Source: CAVTND01 sp963735955
Lineage (GTDB): Bacteria > Pseudomonadota > Gammaproteobacteria > Burkholderiales > Burkholderiaceae_F
DNA length: 64,000 nucleotides
Direction: 5' to 3'
Assembly: GCA_963735955.1 (NCBI GenBank)
Contig: CAVTND010000003.1
Span: 62,001 to 126,000 of the forward strand
Part shown: piece after piece, positions 53,820 to 64,000 of the stretch
Layout of the letters: each line of letters starts with the position of its first letter
Position numbering within the stretch: position 1 is the first letter of the stretch
Program-made: the position numbers and the translations under genes
Notes under the pieces: generated by a model
Database searches by the model: none
Seen by the model: the letters and a program-made list of their open reading frames with translations, nothing else
What the model was told of the DNA's origin: nothing

Positions 53820-55846
53820 AAGTCACCTACACGGACGTGCTGGTGATCGGCGGCGGGCTGGCCGGCCTGCGCATGGCGATCGCCGCCAAGCGCCGCGGCC
53901 ACGACGCGATCATTCTTTCGCTGGTGCCGGCCAAGCGCTCGCACTCCAAGGCCGCTCAGGGCGGCATGCAGGCGAGCCTCGGCAACGTGATCAAGGGCCA
54001 GGGCGACAACGAAGACGTGCACTTTGAGGACACCGTGCGCGGCAGCGATTGGGGCGCCGATCAGGAAGTCGTGCGCATGTTCGTGAACACGGCGCCCAAG
54101 GCGGTGCGCGAACTCGCAGCCTGGGGCGTGCCGTGGAGCCGAGTGCGCAAGGGTGACCGCCAGGTCGTCATCAACGGTCAGAAAGTGACCATCACCGAGC
54201 GAGACGAGGCGCATGGCCTGGTCGCGCAGCGCGACTTCGGCGGCACCAAGAAGTGGCGCACCTGCTTCGCCGCCGACGGGACTGGCCACTCGATGCTCAC
54301 CGCGGTTGCCGACCGCGCGATCGCAGAATCGATCCCGGTGTACGAGCGGACCGAGGCGCTCGCGCTGATCCACGACGGCGGCCGTTGCTACGGCGCAGTC
54401 GTGCGCGATCTCGTGACCGGTGAGCTATCGGCCTACCTCGCAAAGGCGACCGCGATCGCAACCGGTGGCGCCGGCCGCATCTACCAAGTGACGACCAACG
54501 CGGTGATCTGCGAGGGTATCGGGCACGCAATCGCGCTCGAGACCGGTGTGGCCGCGCTCGGCAACATGGAAGCCGTGCAGTTTCACCCGACAGGGATTTT
54601 CCCGGCCGGCATCCTGGTTACCGAGGGTTGCCGCGGCGACGGTGGACTGCTCAAGGATGCCGATGGCCACCGCTTCATGCCCGACTACGAGCCGGAGAAG
54701 AAGGAGCTTGCGTCGCGCGACGTCGTGAGTCGACGAATGGAGGAACACATCAAGAAAGGCAAGGGCGTTAAGTCGCGCTTCGGCGACCACATCTGGCTCG
54801 ACATCACGCTGCTGGGCGAGAAGCACATCCACACGAACCTGCGTGAGGTGTGGGACATCTGCCACTACTTCCTCGGGATCGACCCGACGAAGGACCTGAT
54901 CGCGGTGCGCCCGGCGCAGCACTACACGATGGGCGGCGTTCGCACCAACTACACCGGCGAGAGCCCGACGTTGCGAGGACTGTTCGCGGCCGGCGAAGCA
55001 GCGTGCTGGGACATGCACGGATTCAACCGCCTCGGCGGCAATTCGGTCGCCGAGACGGTTGTCGCGGGGATGATCGTCGGCGAGTACATCGCTGACTTCT
55101 GCGACAAGCGCGACAACGACGTCAACATACCGACCGGCGTCGTGCGCGATTTCCTGCAGCACGAGCAGGCGAAGCTCGACGGCATCCTGCTCGGCAAGGG
55201 CACCGAAGATGCCAGCGCAATCAAGACCCGGATGCAGGAAATCATGACCGGCAAGGTCGGCATCTTCCGCAGCGGCAAGGACCTGGAGCAGGCCGTCGCC
55301 GAACTGCAGAAGCTGCTCGTCCGCAGTCGCAATATCGGCCTCAAGGCACGGGCCGCCGGCGCCAATCCGGAGCTCGTCACGGCGTATCGCGTGCAGAAGA
55401 TGCTGAAGCTTGCGCTCTGCGTCTCTTACGGCGCGCTGGTGCGCACCGAAAGCCGCGGCGCCCACTTCCGCGAGGACTTCCCGCGCCGCAATGATGCCGA
55501 ATGGCTGAAGCGCACGCTCGCGACCTGGCAGGGCGACGCGACGCTGCCCACGCTTTCCTACCAGGCGCTCGACGTCAGGCGCATGGAACTGCCGCCGGGC
55601 TGGCGTGGCTATGGCGCGAAGGACTACACCGACCATCCGGACACGCCGGCGCGCCAGGCGGAGGTCGACGCGGTGAAACAGAAGATCGAGGACCGCTTCG
55701 AGCGGCAGCACGCGTTGATGCCGTACGAGCAGCTGTTGCCGCCGCAGTTACGCGGGAAAAACGAGCGCATCGACGAAAGCCTCCTGCCGCAGGCGGCGGG
55801 CGCGGACGAAGCCGAGGAGACCGGCTTCCTCTGGGAAAACGAATGA
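53816..55846 (+). CDS. frdA: Fumarate reductase flavoprotein subunit
   Basis: The 676-residue protein has the FAD-binding start LVIGGGLAGLRMA, His43 in KRSHSKAAQGG for covalent FAD attachment, NMEAVQFHPTGIFP, and ELASRDVVSRRM, where catalytic Arg lies. The similarity to Wolinella FrdA extends over its whole length and includes RDFGGTKKWRTC and the C-terminal GWRGYGAKDY. It reduces fumarate to succinate at the cytoplasmic side. The ATG overlaps the FrdC stop, and FrdB follows 37 nt later. Confidence 0.97.
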   Translation: MKVTYTDVLVIGGGLAGLRMAIAAKRRGHDAIILSLVPAKRSHSKAAQGGMQASLGNVIKGQGDNEDVHFEDTVRGSDWGADQEVVRMFVNTAPKAVRELAAWGVPWSRVRKGDRQVVINGQKVTITERDEAHGLVAQRDFGGTKKWRTCFAADGTGHSMLTAVADRAIAESIPVYERTEALALIHDGGRCYGAVVRDLVTGELSAYLAKATAIATGGAGRIYQVTTNAVICEGIGHAIALETGVAALGNMEAVQFHPTGIFPAGILVTEGCRGDGGLLKDADGHRFMPDYEPEKKELASRDVVSRRMEEHIKKGKGVKSRFGDHIWLDITLLGEKHIHTNLREVWDICHYFLGIDPTKDLIAVRPAQHYTMGGVRTNYTGESPTLRGLFAAGEAACWDMHGFNRLGGNSVAETVVAGMIVGEYIADFCDKRDNDVNIPTGVVRDFLQHEQAKLDGILLGKGTEDASAIKTRMQEIMTGKVGIFRSGKDLEQAVAELQKLLVRSRNIGLKARAAGANPELVTAYRVQKMLKLALCVSYGALVRTESRGAHFREDFPRRNDAEWLKRTLATWQGDATLPTLSYQALDVRRMELPPGWRGYGAKDYTDHPDTPARQAEVDAVKQKIEDRFERQHALMPYEQLLPPQLRGKNERIDESLLPQAAGADEAEETGFLWENE

Positions 55847-55883
55847 GTGCCGACCTGACGAGTTCAACTCCGGGAACGAACCG

Positions 55884-56648
55884 ATGAACACATCCCAGAA
55901 ACCGCCGGCGACCGGCCAGAAAATCCACCTGCATGTCATGCGCTACAACCCGGCCGATCCGGCCAGCGTCCCGCACCTGCAGACCTATGAACTCGAGCAG
56001 TCGGAAGGCATGACGCTGTTCATCGCGTTGAGCGAGATTCGCGAGAAGCTCGATCCGTCGCTGCAGTTCGACTTCGTCTGCCGTGCCGGCATCTGCGGCA
56101 GCTGCGCGATGGTCATCAACGGCCGTCCCGGGCTCGCCTGCCGCACGCTGACGAAGAATGTCGGTCCCGAGATCACGCTCGCCCCGCTGCCGGTTTTCAA
56201 GCTGATCGGCGACCTGTCGGTCGACACCGGCAACTGGATGCGCGCGATGAGCGAGCGGCTCGAGACCTGGGTCCACATGAAGCAGCAGGAGGTCGACCTG
56301 CGGCGCATCGAGGAACGGATGGACCCTGACCTCGCCGAGAAGATCTATGAACTGGACCGCTGTATCGAATGCGGCTGCTGCGTTTCCGCATGCGGCACCG
56401 CGCGCATGCGCGAGGACTTCGTCGGTGCGGTCGGCATCAACAAGATCGCGCGGTTCCGGCTCGACCCGCGCGATGCACGCACCGATGCCGATTACTACGA
56501 GCTCATCGGCGACGACAGCGGCATCTTCGGCTGCATGACCCTGCTCGGCTGCCACGACGTATGTCCGAAGGAGCTGCCGCTGCAGACGCAGATCGCCTTC
56601 ATTCGCAAGAAGATGGTCCGCGGAAGGGATGCTCGGCTGAGCTTCTGA
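55884..56648 (+). CDS. frdB: Fumarate reductase iron-sulfur subunit
   Basis: The 254-residue protein has the 2Fe-2S motif CRAGICGSCAMVINGRPGLA with its closing Cys, and two further clusters: CIECGCCVSACG and CMTLLGCHDVCPKELP. These are the 2Fe-2S, 4Fe-4S and 3Fe-4S clusters that carry electrons from the di-haem FrdC to FAD. Length is normal. It lies 37 nt downstream of frdA in the order C-A-B, the order found in Wolinella and Campylobacter. Confidence 0.97.
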   Translation: MNTSQKPPATGQKIHLHVMRYNPADPASVPHLQTYELEQSEGMTLFIALSEIREKLDPSLQFDFVCRAGICGSCAMVINGRPGLACRTLTKNVGPEITLAPLPVFKLIGDLSVDTGNWMRAMSERLETWVHMKQQEVDLRRIEERMDPDLAEKIYELDRCIECGCCVSACGTARMREDFVGAVGINKIARFRLDPRDARTDADYYELIGDDSGIFGCMTLLGCHDVCPKELPLQTQIAFIRKKMVRGRDARLSF

Positions 56649-56680
56649 ATTTGTCCGGGCCGCCGAAAGGCTAGCGCCCC

Positions 56681-58024
56681 ATGGAATTGACGCTGCAACT
56701 GATCCTCATCCTCGCCTGCCTGTTTTACGGGGCGCGCAAGGGCGGCATCGCGCTCGGCCTGCTGGGCGGAATCGGGCTGGTGGTGCTCGTGTTCGTCTTC
56801 AAGCTGCCGCCGGGCAAGCCACCGGTCGAGGTGATGCTGACCATCATCGCGGTGGTGGCTGCTTCCGCGACGCTGCAGGCCTCGGGTGGGCTCGACGTCC
56901 TGCTCCTCGGCGCCGAAAAGCTCCTGCGGCGCAATCCGAAGTTCGTGACGATCCTCGCGCCTTTCGTCACCTGCGGGCTGACGATGCTGTGCGGCACCGG
57001 GCACGTCGTCTACACGATGCTGCCGATCATCTACGACGTCGCGATCAAGAACGGCATCCGTCCCGAAAGGCCGATGGCGGCCTCTTCGATCGCGAGCCAG
57101 ATGGGCATCATCGCAAGCCCGGTGTCGGTCGCGGTGGTCTCGCTGGTGGCCTTCCTCGCGAAGGCGCCGGCCGGCAGCCAGGTGATCGACTTCGTCACGC
57201 TGCTCTCGATCACGATTCCGTCGACCCTGATCGGCGTGCTGATGATCGGCATCTTCAGCTGGTTCCGCGGCAAGGACCTGGACAAGGATGAGGCGTTCCA
57301 GAAGCTGGTCGCCGACCCCGAGGCGCGTGAGCGCGTCTACGGCGACACCACGACCCTCGTCGGCACGCAAGCTCACCCGGAGCCAATGGACCGCGATGTG
57401 GATCTTTCTCGGTGCGATCGTCGTCGTCGCACTGCTCGGCGCCTTCGAGCCCCTGCGTCCGCTGGTGAACAAGAAGCCGATGTCGATGGTGCTGACGATC
57501 CAGATGTTCATGCTGCTGGCCGGGCGCCATGATCATCATTTTCACGCAGACCAATCCCGCTTCGATTGCGAAGAACGAGGTGTTCCGCGCCGGCATGATC
57601 GCCGTGGTCGCGGTCTTCGGCGTCGCCTGGATGGCCGACACCGTGTTCGAGGCAAACCTCGACACGGTGAAGGATTCCCTGGCGGAACTGGTGAAGACCA
57701 AGCCCTGGACTTATGCGCTGGCGCTGCTGATCGTCTCCAAGCTTGTCAACTCGCAGGCTGCTGCGATCAGCGCGATGGTGCCGGTCGGGCTTGCGATCGG
57801 AGTCCCGCCGGGCTACGTCGTCGCATTCGCGGCGGCCTGCTACGGCTACTACATCCTGCCGACCTACCCGAGCGATCTGGCGACGATCCAGTTCGACCGG
57901 TCGGGCACGACACGAGATCGGGAAGTACGTGATCAACCACAGTTTCATTCTGCCGGGGCTGATCGGCGTGTCCAGTTCCTGCGTGGCCGGCTATTTCCTG
58001 GCAGGCGCACGCGGGTTGATCTGA
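56681..58024 (+). CDS. Anaerobic C4-dicarboxylate transporter (DcuA/B type), three frame breaks
   Basis: The gene starts at ATG 56681, 32 nt after frdB. The N-terminal part reads FYGARKGGIALGLLGGIG and FVTCGLTMLCGTGHVVYTML. The frame changes at 57360-57368 to RSQWTAMWIFLGAIVV, at 57519-57523 to GAMIIIFTQTNPASI, and at 57911-57914 to EIGKYVINHSFILPG, ending at 58024. Joined, it is a complete 447-residue Dcu antiporter that aligns over its whole length with the intact copy at 59535. Such proteins exchange fumarate or aspartate for succinate. Given the intact neighbours, the breaks are probably consensus errors. Confidence 0.9.
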
Positions 58025-58067
58025 AGCACGTGGAGCGGCGAGACTCGACATACAAAGGGAGCCACTG

Positions 58068-59471
<1,404 letters not shown>

Positions 59472-59534
59472 CGGCCAGTCGTGCCGGCCGGTCAAGCCGG
59501 CCGATGGAACCGTTCGCCCCTGTGGAGGGGAACC

Positions 59535-60860
59535 ATGACACTCACCATTGTTCTGCAGTTCGTGGTCGTCCTGGCCGCGATCTGGATGGGCGCACGCTAC
59601 AGCGGCGTCGGCCTCGGCCTGTGGGGCGCGGTCGGCCTGCTGGTGCTGGTGGTGGCGTTCGGCATCACGCCGACCTCGCCGCCGATCGACGTGATGTTGA
59701 TCATCCTGGCGGTCATCATGGCCGCCAGCGTGATGGATGCCGCCGGCGGGATCGACTTTCTCGTCAGCATCGCCGAACGCATCATCCGTGCCAATCCGAA
59801 GTACGTGACGATCGTCGCACCGCTGACGACCTGGAGCTTCACCTTCGTTGCCGGCACCGGCCACATCGTCTACCCACTGCTGCCGGTCATCTACGAAACC
59901 GCGCACGGCAGCGGCATCCGGCCCGAGCGGCCGATGGCCGTCGCGACAATCGCCTCGCAGCAGGCGATCACCGCCAGCCCGGTGGCCGCGGCGACCGCGG
60001 CGATGATCGGGCTCTTTGCCGAAAAAGGCCTGACGGACTGGGGTCTGCCGCAGATCCTGATGGTGTGCGTACCCGCGACGCTGACCGGTGTCATCGCCGC
60101 CGCAATCGTCTCGATGTTCGTCGGCAAAGACCTGAAGGACGATCCCGAGTATCAGGCACGGCTGAAGTCCGGTGAAGTCCCGCCGCCCAAGGCGCTTACC
60201 GAAAAGTCCGCACTGAAACCCTCGGCCAAGATCTCTGCCTACCTGTTCCTTGTCGGTGTCGCACTGGTCGTGATGTTCGGCTTCTTCCCCGGTCTGCGCA
60301 CGCTGCCGGGCGCGAAGGGGCCGCTGCAGATGCCGATCGTCATCGAGATCGTGATGATGGCAACCGCGGCGATCATGCTGGCGGTCACCAAGATTCACGT
60401 CGACGAGGTGCCGAAAACGGCGACGCTGCGCGCCGGCGTGGTGGCCGTAATCGGCATCTTCGGCCTGGCGTGGCTGGGCGACAGCTTTATCGCCGCCAAC
60501 AAGGACGTCATCGTTCCGGCCATCGGCGACTGGGCCAAGGCAGCGCCGTGGACCTTCGCGTTCGGGCTCTTCTTTGCGTCGGTGCTCCTGTACAGCCAGG
60601 CCGCGACCACCCGTGCGCTGATGCCGCTCGGCATCGCGCTCGGCATCCCGCCGCAGTTCCTGATCGCGATGTTCCCGTCGGTCAACGGCTACTTCTTCAT
60701 CCCGACCTATGGCTCGCTGATCGCGGCGATCAACTTCGACCTATCGGGCACGACGAAGATCGGCAAATACGTGCTGAATCACTCGTTCATGATTCCTGGA
60801 ATCGTTGCGACCGCCGTGGCCGTGACGACCGGCCTGCTACTCGCCAAGGTGATGTTCTGA
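59535..60860 (+). CDS. Anaerobic C4-dicarboxylate transporter (DcuA/B type), intact copy
   Basis: The ATG at 59535 follows GGAGGGG and gives 441 residues. About ten to twelve membrane segments are visible, with WMGARYSGVGLGLWGAVG at the start, TFVAGTGHIVYPLLPVIYE, and FDLSGTTKIGKYVLNHSFM near the end. Dcu proteins exchange external fumarate, malate or aspartate for internal succinate under anaerobic conditions. It follows aspA by 63 nt and precedes the DctA-like gene by 56 nt. It is a paralogue of the broken gene at 56681. Confidence 0.95.
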   Translation: MTLTIVLQFVVVLAAIWMGARYSGVGLGLWGAVGLLVLVVAFGITPTSPPIDVMLIILAVIMAASVMDAAGGIDFLVSIAERIIRANPKYVTIVAPLTTWSFTFVAGTGHIVYPLLPVIYETAHGSGIRPERPMAVATIASQQAITASPVAAATAAMIGLFAEKGLTDWGLPQILMVCVPATLTGVIAAAIVSMFVGKDLKDDPEYQARLKSGEVPPPKALTEKSALKPSAKISAYLFLVGVALVVMFGFFPGLRTLPGAKGPLQMPIVIEIVMMATAAIMLAVTKIHVDEVPKTATLRAGVVAVIGIFGLAWLGDSFIAANKDVIVPAIGDWAKAAPWTFAFGLFFASVLLYSQAATTRALMPLGIALGIPPQFLIAMFPSVNGYFFIPTYGSLIAAINFDLSGTTKIGKYVLNHSFMIPGIVATAVAVTTGLLLAKVMF

Positions 60861-60916
60861 TCGCGCCGGCGGCCGGGGCCGCGCACGGAGGAGCGCCTAA
60901 GGGCTCCCGGCTCGCG

Positions 60917-62173
60917 ATGTGGATATTGGCGGCGGCCGTGGCCGGCGTCATAGCGGGCTGGGCCGCTCATGAGTTCTCTCCTGACACAGCGACGGCAGCA
61001 ACCTTCGCCGGCTACTTCTCGATCCTCTCGGACGTCTTCCTGCGGCTGATCAAGATGATCATCGCGCCGCTGGTGTTCGCCACCGTGGTGGCGGGCATCA
61101 CCGGCATGGGCGACGCCAAGGCGGTCGGGCGCATCGGCGGCAAGGCGCTGCTGTGGTTCATCACCGCTTCGCTGGTGTCGCTGCTGATCGGCATGTTCTT
61201 CGCGAACCTGTTCCACCCGGGGCTGGATCTCGGCCTGCCGCTGCCCGAAAAGGACCTGACGACGAATCTGAAGACCGGCGGGCTCAACCTGCGCGAGTTC
61301 ATTGCGCACGTGTTTCCGCGCAGCTTCTTCGAGGCGATGGCGACCAACGAGATCCTGCAGATCCTGGTGTTTTCGTGCTTCTTCGGCTTCGCGATCACGT
61401 CGTTGAAGACCGAGCCGGCAAAGACGGTGACGTCCTTCATCGGCGATCTGGTGCCGGTGATGCTGAAGGTCACCGACTTCGTGATGTGGTTCGCTCCGGC
61501 CGGTGTCTTCGGTGCCGTAGCCGCCGCGATCACGACGCAGGGTCTCGGCATCCTCGTGACCTACGGCAAGTTCATCGGCTCGTTCTACACGGCACTGCTG
61601 GTGCTGTGGGCGTTGCTGATCGGCGCCGGGTTCGTGTTCCTCGGCCCGCGCGTGTTCCACCTGATGGGGCTGGTCAAGGAGCCGCTGCTGGTGGCGTTCA
61701 CGACCGCGAGCAGCGAGGCGGCCTACCCGAAGCTGATGGAGCAGCTGCACAGGTTCGGCGTCAACGACCGCGTGACCTCGTTCGTGCTGCCGCTCGGCTA
61801 TTCCTTCAACCTCGACGGCTCGATGCTGTACCAGTCGTTTGCGGCACTGTTCATCGCGCAGGCCTACGGGATCGAGATGTCGTTCGGCCAGCAGCTGACG
61901 TTGCTGCTGGTGATGATGGTCAGCAGCAAGGGGGTTGCGGGCGTGCCGCGCGCCTCGCTTGTCGTCGTCGCGGCGGTGCTGCCGACCTTCGGGCTGCCGG
62001 AGGCGGGCCTGCTGCTGATCATGGGCATCGACCAGTTCCTCGACATGGGCCGTACTGCGACGAATGTGATCGGCAACAGCATCGCGACGTCGGTCGTGGC
62101 CAAGTGGGAGGGGCAGCTCGGCGAGCCGGTTCTGGAAACCTCCGACCGCAGTGCCGCGGCCACCGTGGCCTGA
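60917..62173 (+). CDS. DctA-type dicarboxylate/amino acid:cation symporter
   Basis: From the ATG at 60917 the protein has 418 residues; GGAGGAG at 60887-60893 suggests the true start may lie slightly upstream, but no good codon is found. Family motifs are FLRLIKMIIAPLVFATVVAG, AFTTASSEAAYPKLMEQL (reentrant serine loop), LPLGYSFNLDGSMLYQSF and DMGRTATNVIGNS. DctA/GltP-type proteins import succinate, fumarate, aspartate or glutamate with protons or sodium. It is in line with the aspartate/fumarate cassette and would bring substrate in when Dcu is not used. Confidence 0.93.
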   Translation: MWILAAAVAGVIAGWAAHEFSPDTATAATFAGYFSILSDVFLRLIKMIIAPLVFATVVAGITGMGDAKAVGRIGGKALLWFITASLVSLLIGMFFANLFHPGLDLGLPLPEKDLTTNLKTGGLNLREFIAHVFPRSFFEAMATNEILQILVFSCFFGFAITSLKTEPAKTVTSFIGDLVPVMLKVTDFVMWFAPAGVFGAVAAAITTQGLGILVTYGKFIGSFYTALLVLWALLIGAGFVFLGPRVFHLMGLVKEPLLVAFTTASSEAAYPKLMEQLHRFGVNDRVTSFVLPLGYSFNLDGSMLYQSFAALFIAQAYGIEMSFGQQLTLLLVMMVSSKGVAGVPRASLVVVAAVLPTFGLPEAGLLLIMGIDQFLDMGRTATNVIGNSIATSVVAKWEGQLGEPVLETSDRSAAATVA

Positions 62174-62193
62174 TCCGTACAGGAACGGACGAG

Positions 62194-63150
62194 ATGTCCA
62201 GGCATCCGGCGTTCACGTCAGCAGCGGCAAGTTCGATCCGCGCCTGGGCGTGGTTCAGCCTGATCGCGCTTTCAGCGCTGCTGGCGGCCGGCGACGCCGG
62301 TGCACAGATCGACGAGCCCCCTGCCCGGACGCTGACCAGCGTGCTCAAGCGCATCAAGGCCTCGGGAGTGGTTCGAATCGGCTACCGGACCCAGGCAGTG
62401 CCTTTCTCCTACGAAGCCCGGGAGGGACAGCCGTGGGGCTACTCGATCGACCTGTGCGAGGCAATTGTCGAGGACATCGCGCGCGAGATTGGCGTTGCCT
62501 CGCTGCGCACCGAGTATCGGCGCGTGACGCCGTCCGACCGGATCGAGCAGGTGGCCGACGGCCGGATCGACCTGGAATGCGGCTCCAGCACGAATACCGC
62601 CGAGCGGCGCACGCGTGTCGCCTTTTCTTCGCTGATTTTTGTCTCGGGTACTCGCCTGCTGGTCCGACGCGGTGCCCCGGTGCATTCGGTGCGCGATCTT
62701 GCCGGCCGTCGGATCGTTGTCGTGCGCGGCACAACCAATGCCGACGTGATGCGCCACCTCGCCGCCAAGGCCGCTCCCGCCTTCAACCTGCTCGAAGTCG
62801 ACGACCACGCGCAGGCGCTGGCGCGGCTCGCCGACGGCCAGGCCGAGGCGCTGGCTGCGGACGACATCCTGATCATCGCCTACCTGGCCGAGCACGGCCT
62901 GCAGCGGCAGTACACCCTGGTCGGGGAACTGCTCTCCTACGAGCCCTACGGGATCATGTTTGCGCGGGACGATGCGCCGCTGGCGGCAGTCGTCGACGCG
63001 ACTTTGCGCCGGCTCGCCGTGACGCGCGAGATCCGCTGGATCTACGCAAAGTGGTTCATGCGCAGGCTGCCATCCGGTGTGCGCCTCGGGGTGCCGATGA
63101 GCGTTCAGCTGGAGCGCTCGTTCCAAATACTGGGGCTGCCGCCGGACTAG
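62194..63150 (+). CDS. Amino-acid ABC-type solute-binding protein (orphan)
   Basis: The 318-residue protein has a signal peptide (LIALSALLAAGDAGAQ) and a family 3 solute-binding domain: GVVRIGYRTQAVPFSYEA, RIDLECGSSTNTAERRTRVA, IVVVRGTTNADVMRHLA and YGIMFARDDAPL. Similar proteins bind glutamate or aspartate. No ABC permease or ATPase gene follows, so it may feed a remote transporter or act with the DctA-like neighbour or a sensor. It follows that gene by 20 nt. Confidence 0.9.
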   Translation: MSRHPAFTSAAASSIRAWAWFSLIALSALLAAGDAGAQIDEPPARTLTSVLKRIKASGVVRIGYRTQAVPFSYEAREGQPWGYSIDLCEAIVEDIAREIGVASLRTEYRRVTPSDRIEQVADGRIDLECGSSTNTAERRTRVAFSSLIFVSGTRLLVRRGAPVHSVRDLAGRRIVVVRGTTNADVMRHLAAKAAPAFNLLEVDDHAQALARLADGQAEALAADDILIIAYLAEHGLQRQYTLVGELLSYEPYGIMFARDDAPLAAVVDATLRRLAVTREIRWIYAKWFMRRLPSGVRLGVPMSVQLERSFQILGLPPD

Positions 63151-63361
63151 CCATTCGCGCCGGTGAGGTGAGCCTCAATTGACGGAATCGGCCGAGGGAG
63201 TCAGACATGGACTCGTACAGCAAGTCCGATACCGAATTCGAGCAACACCTCGCGTCCTAAGGCCGGGAGCGCGTCGCCGGCCTCGAAGGCCGCGGCCACG
63301 GGTCAAGTAGGATCGCACCTTGCCAGCGTTTCTCTTACCCTCAATCAACCGGAGCAACACC

Positions 63362-63956
63362 ATGCGTATCTCGATTCTTCTTGCAGCCCTCGTGTCCGCC
63401 TTCGCACTGGCACAGCCCGTCCCCGCCGTCGCCCAGACGAGCGCGGTCACATCCAGTTCTCCCGGCAAGGTCGGTGTCGCCCAGACGGTCGACGTCAGCG
63501 CAACGATCACGGCGATCGAGAAGGCCAGCCGCACGCTCACCCTGAAGGGTCCGAAGGGCGAGGAGGTCAAGGTCGAGGCCGGGCCAGAGGTCAAGAACTT
63601 CGATCAGTTGAAGGTCGGCGACGTCGTCGACATCAGGTACCTCGAGTCACTGGCGCTCGAATTGAAGAAGGGCGGCGGCATGAAGGTCGAGAGGACCGAG
63701 AACGGCCGGCGCCGTGGGCGCCAAGCCCGGCGAGACGCCAGCTGGAGTGGTCGGGCGGCAGGTCACTGTCGTCGGCGATGTCATCAAGCTGGATGCGGCG
63801 ACGCAGACTGTCACGGTGAAGGGTCCGGAACGGACAGTCGACCTGAAGGTGCGCGACCCGGAGCAGTTCAAGTTGATCGCCGTGGGTGACCAGATCCAGG
63901 CCACCTACACCGAGGCTCTCGCGCTGTCAGTGACGCCGGCCAAGCCGAAGAAGTAA
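63362..63956 (+). CDS. Exported beta-rich protein, one frame break
   Basis: The ATG at 63362 opens into a signal peptide (ILLAALVSAFALAQPVPAVA). The mature part reads VDVSATITAIEKASRTLTLK and KVEAGPEVKNFDQLKVGDVV, then a second similar module QVTVVGDVIKLDAATQTVTV and DPEQFKLIAVGDQIQATYT. Near 63702-63706 one extra base shifts the frame from ERTEN to AGAVGAKPGE. Joined, it is about 197 residues with two repeats of an OB-like or DUF5666-like unit. Function is unknown. It stands 211 nt after the solute-binding protein gene. Confidence 0.75.
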
Positions 63957-64000
63957 GTCGAAGCCATTCAGACGGAGCCGTCGGTCCGGTTCGCGCAACG

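Overview
This is a GC-rich stretch from a Gram-negative proteobacterium, most likely a betaproteobacterium. The evidence is outer-membrane and periplasmic machinery: PqiABC, an AsmA-like protein, a YcbB-type L,D-transpeptidase, a DUF5329 protein, a beta-barrel candidate and many lipoboxes. I see no rRNA, tRNA, CRISPR array, transposase or integrase. The exact taxon cannot be fixed from the sequence. One feature governs the reading of the whole window. About nineteen one-base reading-frame breaks interrupt at least thirteen otherwise well conserved genes, and in most cases the protein continues in another frame at once. That looks more like uncorrected indels in the consensus than real gene decay, so broken genes are given here with their full reconstructed span.

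Layout. 0-8.6 kb: the start of a transglutaminase-like gene running off the left edge, a lipase-like hydrolase, cupins, a cold-shock protein with a structured leader and a clear terminator, a GNAT acetyltransferase, a translationally coupled YcbB/YcbK-type cell-wall pair, a trypsin-like protease and an SGNH lipoprotein. 9.1-10.8 kb: a compact three-gene candidate RiPP operon, made of an 81-residue peptide with an LNPQPLPP motif and a CGGCH core, a DUF692/MNIO enzyme and a partner protein. 10.8-19.7 kb: a phospholipase D-like lipoprotein, a DUF5329 protein, a two-domain kinase/ATPase, and a response regulator with a five-PAS hybrid histidine kinase. 19.9-24.4 kb: a DUF1127 protein, a ferritin-fold diiron protein with an adjoining hydrolase, and a large membrane-anchored hydrolase.

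24.7-31.3 kb: a transglutaminase/TPR lipoprotein, a Lys/Ala/Pro repeat protein, a rhodanese, then a divergent pair of units: a contractile tail-sheath protein on one side, and an exported VOC protein, a lipoprotein and a DUF4255 protein on the other. Sheath and DUF4255 are hallmarks of extracellular contractile injection systems, but no tube, baseplate or ATPase gene is present. 31.3-46.2 kb: an RRM protein, a SulP transporter, an outer-membrane protein, a VIT-like protein, PPK2, a broken DUF900 lipoprotein, a DUF4239 protein, an AsmA-like protein, a PqiAABC lipid-transport operon lying between two diverged copies of the AsmA 3' end, and a ZIP transporter.

46.2-52.7 kb: a DUF3604/PpiC/HupE-UreJ operon, a cupin dioxygenase-like gene and a second PPK2, this one followed by a GNAT gene. 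53.0-63.2 kb: a one-direction cassette for aspartate/fumarate respiration: frdCAB of Wolinella type, a Dcu transporter, aspA, a second Dcu, a DctA-like symporter and an orphan solute-binding protein. Aspartate would be imported, deaminated to fumarate by AspA, reduced to succinate by menaquinol at FrdCAB, and succinate exported by Dcu exchange. The window ends with a small periplasmic protein.
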